Below are positions 43,351-53,315 of a stretch of DNA of 64,000 nucleotides, piece by piece; positions within the stretch are counted from its first letter, which is position 1; every line of letters starts with the position of its first letter. The notes under the pieces were generated by a model, which saw nothing but the letters and a program-made list of their open reading frames with translations, searched no databases and had not been told where the DNA came from. The stretch is from Ganaspis brasiliensis (lineage: Eukaryota; Arthropoda; Insecta; Hymenoptera; Figitidae), in NCBI GenBank assembly GCA_037103525.1, contig JAZKLR010000222.1:1612001-1676000 (forward strand). The letters run 5' to 3'. Position numbers and translations under genes: made by a program.

Positions 43351-44440
43351 AAATGTTATTAATATCATTAATATTTAAGTTTAAATTTAAATTATTTTGT
43401 ACAATTTCCCCGTCGACATTATTTTCAATATTATTGGCAATATTTACGACATTTACATTGGCGACGGGTGGTGGAGGAGCCGGCCTCGCCGTATTTTGCA
43501 GTGGGTCACCATGCTCCTTTTTATAGTGTGTGATGACCCACTTTCTTTTATAAACACCCCGGCCCGGTCTCCCACAAGCCCCACATTCAAATTTGTGTTC
43601 GAACGTGAGGTTCTTGTGGGTCAGCTTAAGGTGTTTGGCGAGGTCCTCGAATTTTTTAAACGTTCCGGTTGCTCCGCCATTTTTTAATGGCTTCCCAACA
43701 AATTGTTGGGGGCAACAGGTGCACCGGAATTGGTCGGGTTTGGGGATCTTCCATACCAATTCCACAACCATTCTGAATGGCGTGTGGAATTGCCTAACCT
43801 AAGGAATAAATTAATAATAAATAAAACAATTCCCTGTCACAGACAGGAAGTCGAAAATAAAAAATAAATTCAATAACCAATCAATTAAAAACAGTAGTAG
43901 ACAACAGGCAGCCGATGTCAATAAGAAACGGTAAACCCTTTGTCAGGATAATACTGCCTGTTGTCAGTCGCAGCAATAACAATAAAACTGTTTAAAATAA
44001 ATAGTCAATATAGTAATAAGAATAAAAATAGGAAAAAAATCAAATGAAGTAATAAAATAAAATGAAGTTAATAAGTAAATAAAGAAAATGAATAAATAAA
44101 TAAAAATAAAACACAATATAAAAAGGACAAAATAAAACACGAGTTAAAATTAAATATTGACAAGTATAAATCACTGACACGAAATAAATAAAATTCTAAA
44201 TTTAATTAAAACAAATGTCAGTTTTAAAATAATAAATAAGAATAAGTTAGTTAAAATGAGTTTGACTATTTTAAACAGTGTGTCGCGTGTTTTAATAAAA
44301 TTATATGACCCTACGCTAAACCCAGAAGTCTTCACACAAGTGACGATACACGCGAATAAAATGGTCGAGAAACTGCGGCCCTGTAGTACCGCGCTGCGAT
44401 TTGTTCCCACTAATATATCGAGTGATTGGGAACGATTGTT
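43350..44440 (-). mobile_element. Truncated R2-type element, 5' part only
   Basis: Contains the 5'UTR (44440 down to 43772) and the first ~139 codons, then stops at a breakpoint with host-like sequence. The 5'UTR is close to that of the element whose ORF starts at 57535 (shared CTGCCTGTTG(T/C)CAGTCGCAGC and GTCACAGACAGGAAGTCGA). It forms the left edge of the array. Confidence 0.8.
43355..43771 (-). pseudogene. N-terminal fragment of R2-type retrotransposon protein
   Basis: Starts MVVELVWKIPKPDQFRCTCC. It keeps both N-terminal zinc fingers: CTCC with KHLKLTH, and CGAC with HYKKEH. It then runs into the Asn-rich linker and breaks at the host junction. No reverse transcriptase remains. Residues differ from both full-length copies in the window, so it is a third variant. 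Confidence 0.85.
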
Positions 44441-46312
44441 TATCTGTAGTCAATAAATAAAAGAGTAAAATAATAGAATTTGTCAAGATGACACACTCGC
44501 AAAATGTATTAAATAAATAAATAAACAATGAACAATAATAAATAAATAAATAAGGAAAAAATAATACTATATATAAAACGATAGAGTAGTTAAAATGTAT
44601 GAAACACTGTGTCAAAAATGGATAAAATCTGTCAGGTTGTGGCTATTGTAACACAATCGCAAAAAATATAATAGATATTAAATAAATAATAAACAAACAA
44701 AATAACAATATAAAACAGTATAAAATAATAATTTAAACAGATATATAAGGTAAGATTAAAAATAATTAAAATATTGCGTCAATTTAAACTAACAGATAAG
44801 GTCACAATTAAAATATAGAAAAATACATTAAATAACAAAATATTAACAATAAAAATATAACAATTAAATAAATGATGGACCTTGTTACACAACCTGACAG
44901 AATGCGCATAAAAAATCAGACGAAAAACGGTTAAAAATAAGGTTTAAAAATTACCAGTCGGTCGTTGAACAGGCGCTCATGTACACGCCTGTCAACTTTA
45001 ATTGTGTGCGTCGCCCGTTGGAAAGACTCGAGTCAAAAGTGAATTTAATATTAAAAATAAAAAACTGTAATTTTAACACTAGGGATACCAAATTTTGGGG
45101 GGAGGCACAAAAAAATAAAACAAAAAAATAAAACAAAAAAGACTATCTATTTGAATTTGTAAAATTATAAAGAACTGAGGCTACAGGGGGGGTGGAAGAT
45201 GTCCAAACGAGCGAACACGTGGGGACAAATAAATCGAGAAACAATAAAAAATAAAAAACTAACACCACAGATTGGACCGACTGGTGGTCAGGAGCAACAC
45301 TCGCAAAAATTGGCGGTGTTGCTCGTGTCAAAGGGCTAAAAAACGAAAGTGAAGTTCCACTTCCGCGTCCATGTGGTGAATTTACCACTTTAATTTATTT
45401 TAATTTTGACTGAGAACCACTTAACTGAATAAATAAATAATTGAACACTTACCTAAACTAATAAAACAACACGTACTGAACAGACTAACGACCCATAGAA
45501 AACAATAACAAAGGAATTATAAAATAAAATAAAAGCTACGTCGTTCGTCAAAATAAAATTAAAACGTTAATTTTAAAATGAAATTGTCAGAACTTGCGAT
45601 AAAATTGGATAAATTAGTTAATCAATAATAAAAGAAATAACAATAAAATAAATGAATATGAGACAAGACAAAATAAATAAGTAAGTTAAATAATAAAAAC
45701 GGACAAGTTATAACTGAAAATATATAAATAAACGAATAAGACAAATAAGTTAAATAAATTATTAAGTTAATTAAATAAATAAATAAAACGGACAAGTTCT
45801 GTAGGTAAGTAGAATATAAATTGAAATTGTAAGTTAAAATTGAAAATAAAATAAAGTTAAAATTATAAGTCAAATCCAAGATGGAATTCAAAAGATCCAA
45901 AATGGCAGTGGTCTCAGGATGGTGGATCGCTCCTCGACTCCCTTCTCGTGGACGAAGCTCCTTGTGTGGGAGGGATGACAAGAGGCCCCCCGTGGGGCGC
46001 GAAAAACAGGATACACCCCTCACAGAGAAGACTGCGAGGGGGGACTCACCACTGCCTAACGTAATCCAACCACGGGGGGAAGCACTGGTCACACACTCGC
46101 GCACAATTCACTACCGCACAATTCTCGCGAAAAACGGACTTAGGAAACGCGAGAATTTCAAAGTGATTTTTGGAAGCCTCTTCGCGAAAAAAATAAAAAT
46201 AAAATAAAATAAAATAAATAAATAAATAAATAAATGAAAAAAAAAAATAAAAAAAAAAAAATAAAAAATAAAAAAGCTAAAGTAAAAATAAGTTAAATTT
46301 AAATAACGATTA
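44441..46312. repeat. Array spacer, copy 1 (U2 3' flank-like)
   Basis: About 1.87 kb shared with 51313-53164 and 58287-60090 and lying 3' of each U2 fragment. It is AT-rich with conserved landmarks in order on the plus strand: TATCTGTAGTC edge, TGACACACTCGCA, hairpin 44964-44996, hairpin 45292-45324, a GC-rich block at 45900-46130, hairpin AATTCTCGCG...CGCGAGAATT at about 46118-46158, and an inverted U2-like 15-mer at 46164-46178. The short ORFs on both strands vary freely between copies and are not treated as genes. Confidence 0.75.
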
Positions 46313-46463
46313 TTGGGCCGTACACTGCGGTACTGCAATGCAGAGACAACCCGTGGCAGAGTCGGAGCAAGCCCCAGACACTCCGCCGGCTTCCAAAAAT
46401 CAGTTCGATATTCTGGTTCTCCGATGGAGAACGTATCAGATATCAAGCTGATAAGAACAGATA
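46313..46463 (-). ncRNA. U2 snRNA 3' fragment, copy 1 (151 nt, lacks the first ~37 nt)
   Basis: The minus strand reads TATCTGTTCTTATCAGCTTG..., then ATCTGATACGTTCTCC, the Sm site in GATTTTTGGAAGCC, stem-loop III/IV sequence (GGGGCTTGCTCC, TGCATTGCAGTACCGC) and ends GGCCCAA. This is canonical insect U2 from about nt 38 to the end. The branch-point-pairing GUAGUA and the 5' stem are absent, so it cannot work as U2. It directly adjoins the 3' end of the retrotransposon at 46464. Identical to the other two copies. Confidence 0.93.
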
Positions 46464-49400
46464 AAAGGTGTTTATTTATAAAACAATGTTCCCAGGCGAG
46501 GGACAAGCTCCTCGTCTGGGTAATACAGGTGTTTCTACTGTAGAGAACATAATTATTCATTACTATTTGTTTTTTTTTTTTGTGCCATAGAGGCTTTTCC
46601 TGCCAGGCGTTTGTCAATCATCAAAATAATTCAAGTTAATTCTAGTTGTTTTATGTTTAATTAATTAAAGTATAAATTTACGCGGATTTATATATTTTAT
46701 TTATTAAGTTAAATAAAAAGGATATCGTCATTAGCAAAAAAAAAGAAAAAGGAAAAATTGACAACATACTTATCATATCTCAGGGTATTTGGGCTGTTCT
46801 ATATTTATTGGTATTGTCTTACCCCTGAGACATGTTCCACGTAAATGTCCCTCGACCATTTTACCATGTCGGAGACCACAAGCTTCTTCATTAGTCCTGC
46901 GTATTTTTTCCCGATGTTTAGTTTTTCGAGGACTTCTTGATTCCCACGGTCCCAAGTACCCAACGCGCCCATCACAAACGCGTTGAGGTAGACCGTGTAG
47001 CCTTTCTCCTGAAGGGAGGAAGCTAATCTATTATATTTCTGAAGCTTGTGCTCTCTGGCTATCTTAAACGCTTCCGGACCATTCTCAAAAGGGACGACAA
47101 CGTCAATTATTGTAATTTCACGAGTCTGTTCGTCCCGAATGACTATGTCCGGTCGCAGTAGTGAGGAGCCCGCATCGACCCCATCAACCGTTTTATCGAT
47201 TGCAGCCTCTCCCGGGATCTTTTGTGCCTTTATCAGCCTGTTGACCACTGTGTCGTGGCGTTTTGTGATCGCCTGCATGTTTTTGTGACAGTGGTTGATT
47301 ACATGAGGTAGGGTTTCAAGGTCGTGACCACACCTACGACATCTCAGATCACGACCCGCCCCGCCTCTAAGGGCTCCGTTTAAAGGCAGCACATTAAGTC
47401 TAGCTCTGTGGACAAATCGCCAATCAGCAAATCTAGTAAAGCTTCCGTTTCTGAGGAAATGATTTGACGACCGGTCCACAGAGGTCAGGTGAAAGACCTT
47501 CCCCTGGTCCTTCTTTTTAAGTAGGGAGTTCATATAATGCGTTTGAAGGGCGCTTCGCAGTCGAAATATTATTTGGGAACGCGCCCCTGGGGGAATGATG
47601 ACTTTATCCCCCCTCCCTTTATTGCATGCTAGTGCTAGTTCCCCTCTTTCCTCACACCAGCACCAATTAACACCCAACCTTTCTTTTTGTCTGCCTGCCG
47701 CCTTTCTTGCATACGACCATAAGGAGGCTTTTGTGTTTGATGGCAAGGAAAGGTCGTCCGAGCAATCACCAGATAAATATCTGGCAATATCCTTCATAGT
47801 CGGGTGACCTTTTATTTTATGGCGGATAGCTTCCTTCGCAGAAGCGAGCGATATTTCGCGGATAACTTGGTCTTTAGAGGTAAGTAATTTAAAGACATGC
47901 GCGATGGAGTAGATGTCAAGCAGGTCTCCTACCGGAAGAAGACCTGCTCCCCCCTTCATGGGAGGTATAAAGACCAGTTCTGCGCTCGCTCTCTGCGGCA
48001 GATTCATCCAGCCTTTTGCCCTTTTTTTAATCATCTTGTCCAGTCTTTTTAAGTCTGTCTTTTTTATTCTCGCCCCTCGGAGAATAAAATCCAGTCTGGA
48101 CAAGATGAACACCGCGGTGGCTTCTATTTTTTGCCAAGGTGTCAGTAGGGATTCGTTTATCTTCTCCACATCCTCTTCAGCTCTAGTAAAAGAGTCGATA
48201 GGGTGGTGGAGGAACTTGGCTCCCGTTGGCACACCGAGATGCTCATATGCGTCATCTATCGTCATTGAGTTGATGACGCCATCCTCAACACTCAAGCGAG
48301 AGTCCTGCGCCTTTCCCTTAACCATAGTCAGGGTCGCGCATTTACTGATGTTCAGATGCAAACCAATTGATGAGCAGAGTCTATCAACGCTGCTCAACAT
48401 CGACTGCATCTCCCTCACGCACTGAGCGAGGAGGACGACATCATCCGCATATGCCAGGGCGCAAATCCTTTTGCCATGCATGTGGAAGCCCTTGCCCAAC
48501 TTATCTACACCTCTTAAAACCAATTCGAAAACAAGGTTAAAGATAAGAGGACTTAGCGGGCATCCCTGCTTGACTCCGGCTTCCATTTGTATCTCCGAAG
48601 TCTGGGCAGACTGGGTTTTAATTACCGTATTACAACCCGTTATTGACTGCATTAAAAGATCCCGTGTATTTTCTGGTAGTCCTATTATTTTTAGAGCGTG
48701 GCGGATCGTCTCGTGGGGCACGGAGGGAAAGGCGTTTGCCAGGTCCAGCCACGCGACAACGAGATTTCTCCCCTTGCTTCTTGCGAGCTGAAGGGCCTCC
48801 TGCAGCACAAAGTTATGCTCATAGCATCCCTCGTACTGGAGGAAGCCCTTCTGTGCCCACGACAGTCTATTATTTTTATTGGCCCAAAATGCAATCCTGT
48901 CCGATAACAGGGCAGCAAACGCTTTATAGATCGTGTTGGTCATTGTTATCGGTCTCCAATTATTGATCCTGGATAGGTCCCCTTTCTTTTGGACCAAGAT
49001 GGTCGTTGATTTTTTCCAGGATTCAGGAATTGCATTTAGGGCAATACAGGCGCTGTAGATGTTAGCCAGTATTTGGCCAGATGGGTCTGCTTTAAGCAGA
49101 GTGGGATATGATATTCCATCTGGACCAGGAGCAGTATTTTTCATGAATTTTATTTTCCTGATTACCTCGGACTGGGAGATGTTAATGCCGAGGTTTTCAC
49201 TGCTGGCTTCATCCACTGGATCAAAATGGACATCCCTTGGAAGTCTTGTCGCATCCAGGCCAGGGGCTTTGAATATATTGTTAAAGTGGGTCTGGATGCT
49301 TGAGATGTCAATTTTGCAGTCCGCCTTATTGCCCTCCAGGATTTGTTGTACCGCTCGTTTCTTGTTTTTGCGGTACAACTTTTGAAGACGGGTAGCTTCT

Positions 49401-51312
49401 TCTTTTTGGGAAAGGGTACGTTTTCTTGGGCCCTTTGATTCATAGGTACCCTTCCCTTCTTGGACTTGAGGCTGAAATCGACGCGCGAAATTTATAAAGA
49501 GGTCTGAGGCTGACTGTAGTGCCTCTAGTGTTAAAATATTATCTGAAATACGGCCGATGCGCGCCCTCTCCTCCCGCACCTCATCCACATTCACACTTTC
49601 ACTCCTTTCATTCACACTATTCTCTGTAGGAGGAGTTACATTATCATTGTTGACAACATTATTATTGTTATTCCACAGATCATCCTGTTGGGTCGGTAGA
49701 GCAGCTTCTTCCTCAATGTCTAAAGGGGCATTTCTTTCTAGAGACCAGGATTCGTGTAGAGGAGATTCACCTAGGACCCTATCAGGATTACCTTCAGCAG
49801 GACCCAGCATGACGTCATCACTCGTACCACTCTGGCGGAGGCTGACCAGTCTAGTTTCAACGTTTGTATTTTGTGGCAGGTTGTTGTTTGCTGTTTGTGA
49901 TGAAGTAAGGAGAACGAGCGATTCTTCCATTATTGGTCCCACCTCGGCATTGTCGCTGATTAGGGTTCTCCTCCTGGCTCTCATTTGTCTTCTTGACCTA
50001 AAAGAGGTTGTCGGAGCTGAGTTCTCCAATGCCGTCGTCCTGCTTGTGGGAGTCGTTGGGATGTCTGTGGCTAAATCATTATTTTTATCGATCTCTCTCC
50101 TACGTCGTCTAGTTAAGACCCTCGACGCGATAGTATCAGCTTGAGGGGGTGTTACAATAGCATTGTCATTCATACCATTTCCGACCTCTGGGGTAGTTGC
50201 AATAGGGGTTATATTGTTATTTACTAGTAATTGGGGTGATGGGACCGGGTCAATATTATTATCATTATCATTACCATTGTTACCATTATCAATATTATTT
50301 ATGTCATCTGTAATGATATTTTGAGCATTATTTACTGTGTGCTTTTTTTTATGGTGAGTAATTGCGGACTTGCGCTTGTAGGTTCCGGTACCCACAAATT
50401 CGCAAGACCCACATCGAAATTTATGCTCGAAGGATAAATTTCTATGGTAAATCTTTAAATGCTTCGCTAAATCTTCAAATTTTTTAAAAATCCCGGTCCT
50501 ACCACCTCCACGTAGTTGTCGCCCAATCTCTGTCGGTGGGCAATAACTACACTTAAATTCATTAGGCTCAGGTATGAACCATGTTAAAACCGTAGCCATT
50601 ATGAATATTTTAATGATTGTTTAAAACAAATTTTTATATACCTGTATCAAACAGGCAGTCAATATAAATAAAATATAAATATAAATAAATAAATAAAATT
50701 CTAGATATATCTTAAACACTAAATAACATAAAAATTAGTCCCATATCTAATAGGATGTCGAAATAATCGAGTACATGATAGTCGCAATAAATACACAATA
50801 ACTGGAATTAAAATAAAGTAAGATAATAATAATGTTCACTTAATAAAAAAAATAAAAAAAAAATAAATAAAATAAAATAAATAAATAAATAAAATAAAAT
50901 AAATAAAAAAAAAAAAATAAAATAAAAATAGTAAAATATAAATTAAATAAATAATGTAACAGAGAAATAAAATTAAAAAATGTATAGATGGTTAAAAATG
51001 TATAATATGGTTTGGGTCACTCAGTTATAGTGTGCGATAGATTTGTACTTTTTGTCAACATTTAAAATTTATCAAATATGTCAATAAATAATTACTTTTA
51101 AATAACGAACAACACCAAAAAACGAAGTAAATAAATAACATAAATAAATAACTAAAATAAAAATATAATAAAAGGGTACATGCATAAGAATCTAGTATTG
51201 ATATCCACCAGGAATAACCAGAGGTCGCCACACACTCGATAAGGTGTGAGAGGAATTTTTCCAGTTATATGGTCGAGAGACTGATGGTTGACAAACACCT
51301 GATTTATTACTT
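46464..51312 (-). mobile_element. R2-type U2-targeting non-LTR retrotransposon, subfamily A (4.85 kb)
   Basis: The 3' end abuts U2 at 46463/46464; the 5' end is set where the shared spacer ends (TATCTGTAGTC at 51313). One ORF (46805-50599), a 3'UTR of about 340 bp and a 5'UTR of about 710 bp. Length, single ORF, zinc fingers and restriction-like endonuclease fit the R2 superfamily; the target fits Utopia-type elements. The protein is clearly diverged from the neighbours at 53564 and 60486, so the array mixes subfamilies. Confidence 0.85.
46805..50599 (-). CDS. R2-type retrotransposon polyprotein (zinc fingers, RT, CCHC, restriction-like endonuclease)
   Basis: 1264 aa, no stops, starting MATVLTWFIPEPNEFKCSYC. 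Two N-terminal C2H2 fingers (CSYC...KHLKIYH; CGSC...HHKKKH) are followed by an Asn/Ser-rich linker to about 390. Reverse transcriptase covers about 470-900: NNWRPITMTN, LSWAQKGFLQYEGCYEHNF, WLDLANAF, KQGCPLSPLIFNL and an intact ALAYADDVVLLAQ near 715. Then CRRCGHDLETLPHVINHC (about 1085) and the endonuclease with RPDIVIRD (about 1148), IIDVVVPFENG (about 1165) and EHKLQKY. In R2 proteins the fingers bind the target, the endonuclease nicks it, and reverse transcriptase primes from the nick. All key residues are present, so this copy could be active. Confidence 0.95.
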   Translation of the reverse strand: MATVLTWFIPEPNEFKCSYCPPTEIGRQLRGGGRTGIFKKFEDLAKHLKIYHRNLSFEHKFRCGSCEFVGTGTYKRKSAITHHKKKHTVNNAQNIITDDINNIDNGNNGNDNDNNIDPVPSPQLLVNNNITPIATTPEVGNGMNDNAIVTPPQADTIASRVLTRRRRREIDKNNDLATDIPTTPTSRTTALENSAPTTSFRSRRQMRARRRTLISDNAEVGPIMEESLVLLTSSQTANNNLPQNTNVETRLVSLRQSGTSDDVMLGPAEGNPDRVLGESPLHESWSLERNAPLDIEEEAALPTQQDDLWNNNNNVVNNDNVTPPTENSVNERSESVNVDEVREERARIGRISDNILTLEALQSASDLFINFARRFQPQVQEGKGTYESKGPRKRTLSQKEEATRLQKLYRKNKKRAVQQILEGNKADCKIDISSIQTHFNNIFKAPGLDATRLPRDVHFDPVDEASSENLGINISQSEVIRKIKFMKNTAPGPDGISYPTLLKADPSGQILANIYSACIALNAIPESWKKSTTILVQKKGDLSRINNWRPITMTNTIYKAFAALLSDRIAFWANKNNRLSWAQKGFLQYEGCYEHNFVLQEALQLARSKGRNLVVAWLDLANAFPSVPHETIRHALKIIGLPENTRDLLMQSITGCNTVIKTQSAQTSEIQMEAGVKQGCPLSPLIFNLVFELVLRGVDKLGKGFHMHGKRICALAYADDVVLLAQCVREMQSMLSSVDRLCSSIGLHLNISKCATLTMVKGKAQDSRLSVEDGVINSMTIDDAYEHLGVPTGAKFLHHPIDSFTRAEEDVEKINESLLTPWQKIEATAVFILSRLDFILRGARIKKTDLKRLDKMIKKRAKGWMNLPQRASAELVFIPPMKGGAGLLPVGDLLDIYSIAHVFKLLTSKDQVIREISLASAKEAIRHKIKGHPTMKDIARYLSGDCSDDLSLPSNTKASLWSYARKAAGRQKERLGVNWCWCEERGELALACNKGRGDKVIIPPGARSQIIFRLRSALQTHYMNSLLKKKDQGKVFHLTSVDRSSNHFLRNGSFTRFADWRFVHRARLNVLPLNGALRGGAGRDLRCRRCGHDLETLPHVINHCHKNMQAITKRHDTVVNRLIKAQKIPGEAAIDKTVDGVDAGSSLLRPDIVIRDEQTREITIIDVVVPFENGPEAFKIAREHKLQKYNRLASSLQEKGYTVYLNAFVMGALGTWDRGNQEVLEKLNIGKKYAGLMKKLVVSDMVKWSRDIYVEHVSGVRQYQ

Positions 51313-53164
51313 CTATCTGTAGTCACTATGTTAAAATATTAATATGAGTAAATAAGTAAAATTTCGTCCTAATGACACACTCGCAATTTGAGATAAATAA
51401 TAAATAAACAATAAACAGTAAATAAACAAATAAATATAACAACAATAATAAATACAATACAATAAAGATATTTAAAATATATAAAATAGTGTGTCAAAAA
51501 AAAAAATGGTTAAAATCTCTGTCAGGTGTCAGTTATTAGACGCAATTCACAAAGATATACAATAAATAAACAATTACATAAATAAACAAACCTAAGTAAC
51601 AATATAAAATAATAATTTAAACAAACATATGAAATAAAATCAAAAAGAAATAAAATATTGCGTCAATTTGTACGGTAAAATAAGGTCACAGAAAATTACA
51701 AAAATACAATTAATAACAAAAAAATAACAATAAAAACAATTAAATTCAATAAATAAAGGACCTTACTAAACAACCTGACAGAGTGCGCATATAAAATTGG
51801 ACGAAAAACAAGTTAAAAAAGGGTTTAAAATTAACCAGTCGGCCGTCGAACAGGCGCTCACGTACACGCCTGTCAACTTTGAATGTGTGTGTCACCCGTT
51901 GGATAGACTCGAATCAAAAATATATTTAATATAAAAATAAAAAATCTATAATTTTAACACTAGGGACACCATATTTTGAGGGGAGGCACAAAAAAATAAA
52001 ACAGAAAAGACTATCTATTTGAATTTGTAAAATAATAGAGAACTGAGGCTACAGGGGGGGTGGAAAATGTCCAAACGGGCGAGCACGTGGTGACAAACTA
52101 ATAGAAAAATAATAAAAAATAAAAAACTAACACCACAGATTGGACCGACTGGTGGTCAGGAGCAACATTCGCAAAAATCAGCGATGTTGCTCTTGTCAAA
52201 GGGGTAAAAAAATAGAAGTGAAATTCCACTTCCGGTCCACGTGGTGAATTACCACGGATTTTATTTAAATTTTTGATCGAGAACCACTTAGCCGATTTAA
52301 ATAAAATTTAAAAGACTTACCTAAGTAATAATTTAACACCTACTGGACAGACTAACGACCATAGAAAACAACAACAAAGGAATAAATAAATAAATTAAAT
52401 CTAAAAACTACGTCGCTAGTCAAAGTAAAATTAAAACGTTAAAATTTAAAATAAAATTGTCAGAACTTGCGATAAAATTATATAAGTTAGTTAATGGATA
52501 ATAAAATAAATAACAAAAATAGAATAAACAAATAAAAGACAAGACAGAATAATAATAAATAAAAGTTAATAAATTAAACGAAACAGATGACGAACAAATA
52601 ATATAATTAAAAACGAAAACTAATAAATAAAGGACTAGAACAAATACGTTAATAAATAAATAAGTTAACTAATAAAACAAACAAGTCTGCAGGTAAGTCA
52701 TATAGTTTAAAAATTAAAAGTTAAAGATAAAATAAAATAAATTAAAGTTAAAATTAGTCAAAGTTTCAAAATGGCGGTGGTCTCCAAAATGGTGATCGCT
52801 CCTCGACACCTCCTCGTTGGGCGGAGCTCCTTGTGGGGGAGGGATGACAAGAGGCCCCCCGTGGGGCGCGAAAAACAGGATACACCCCTCACAGAGAAGA
52901 CTGCGAGGGGGGACTCACCACTGCTAAACGTAATCCAACCACGGGGGGAAGCACTGGTCACACACTCGCGCACAATTCACTACCGCACAATTCTCGCGAA
53001 ATAAAACAAAAAACGGACTTAGGAAACGCGAGAATTTCAAAGTGATTTTTGGAAGCCTCTTCGCGAAAAAAATAAAAAAAATAAAATAAAATAAAAAAAT
53101 AAAATAAAAATAAAAAAAAAAAAAAAGCTAAAGTAAAAATGAATTTAATGTTAAAAAACGGTTA
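51313..53164. repeat. Array spacer, copy 2
   Basis: Same landmarks as 44441-46312, in the same order: TGACACACTCGCA at about 51372, hairpins at 51845-51877 and 52160-52192, GC-rich block at 52770-53000, AATTCTCGCG/CGCGAGAATT hairpin at about 52990-53037, inverted U2-like 15-mer at 53043-53057. Diverges mostly by small indels in AT runs. Confidence 0.75.
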
Positions 53165-53315
53165 TTGGGCCGTACACTGCGGTACTGCAATGCAGAGACA
53201 ACCCGTGGCAGAGTCGGAGCAAGCCCCAGACACTCCGCCGGCTTCCAAAAATCAGTTCGATATTCTGGTTCTCCGATGGAGAACGTATCAGATATCAAGC
53301 TGATAAGAACAGATA
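53165..53315 (-). ncRNA. U2 snRNA 3' fragment, copy 2 (151 nt)
   Basis: Same 151 nt as copy 1, by eye identical, adjoining the 3' end of the element at 53316. Lacks the 5' ~37 nt including GUAGUA; Sm site kept. Confidence 0.93.

Noticed and set aside
45622..46104. Minus-strand ORFs beginning MRECVTSASPRGW in each spacer copy
   Set aside because: The N-terminal ~70 codons lie in the conserved GC-rich block, but copies differ in amino acids and in where the frame ends, so the conservation looks like DNA or RNA rather than protein.
47046..50144. Plus-strand ORFs opposite the R2-type proteins (up to 301 codons, for example 61477-62382)
   Set aside because: Antisense shadows of a conserved coding strand; they share the codon register of the real minus-strand proteins.
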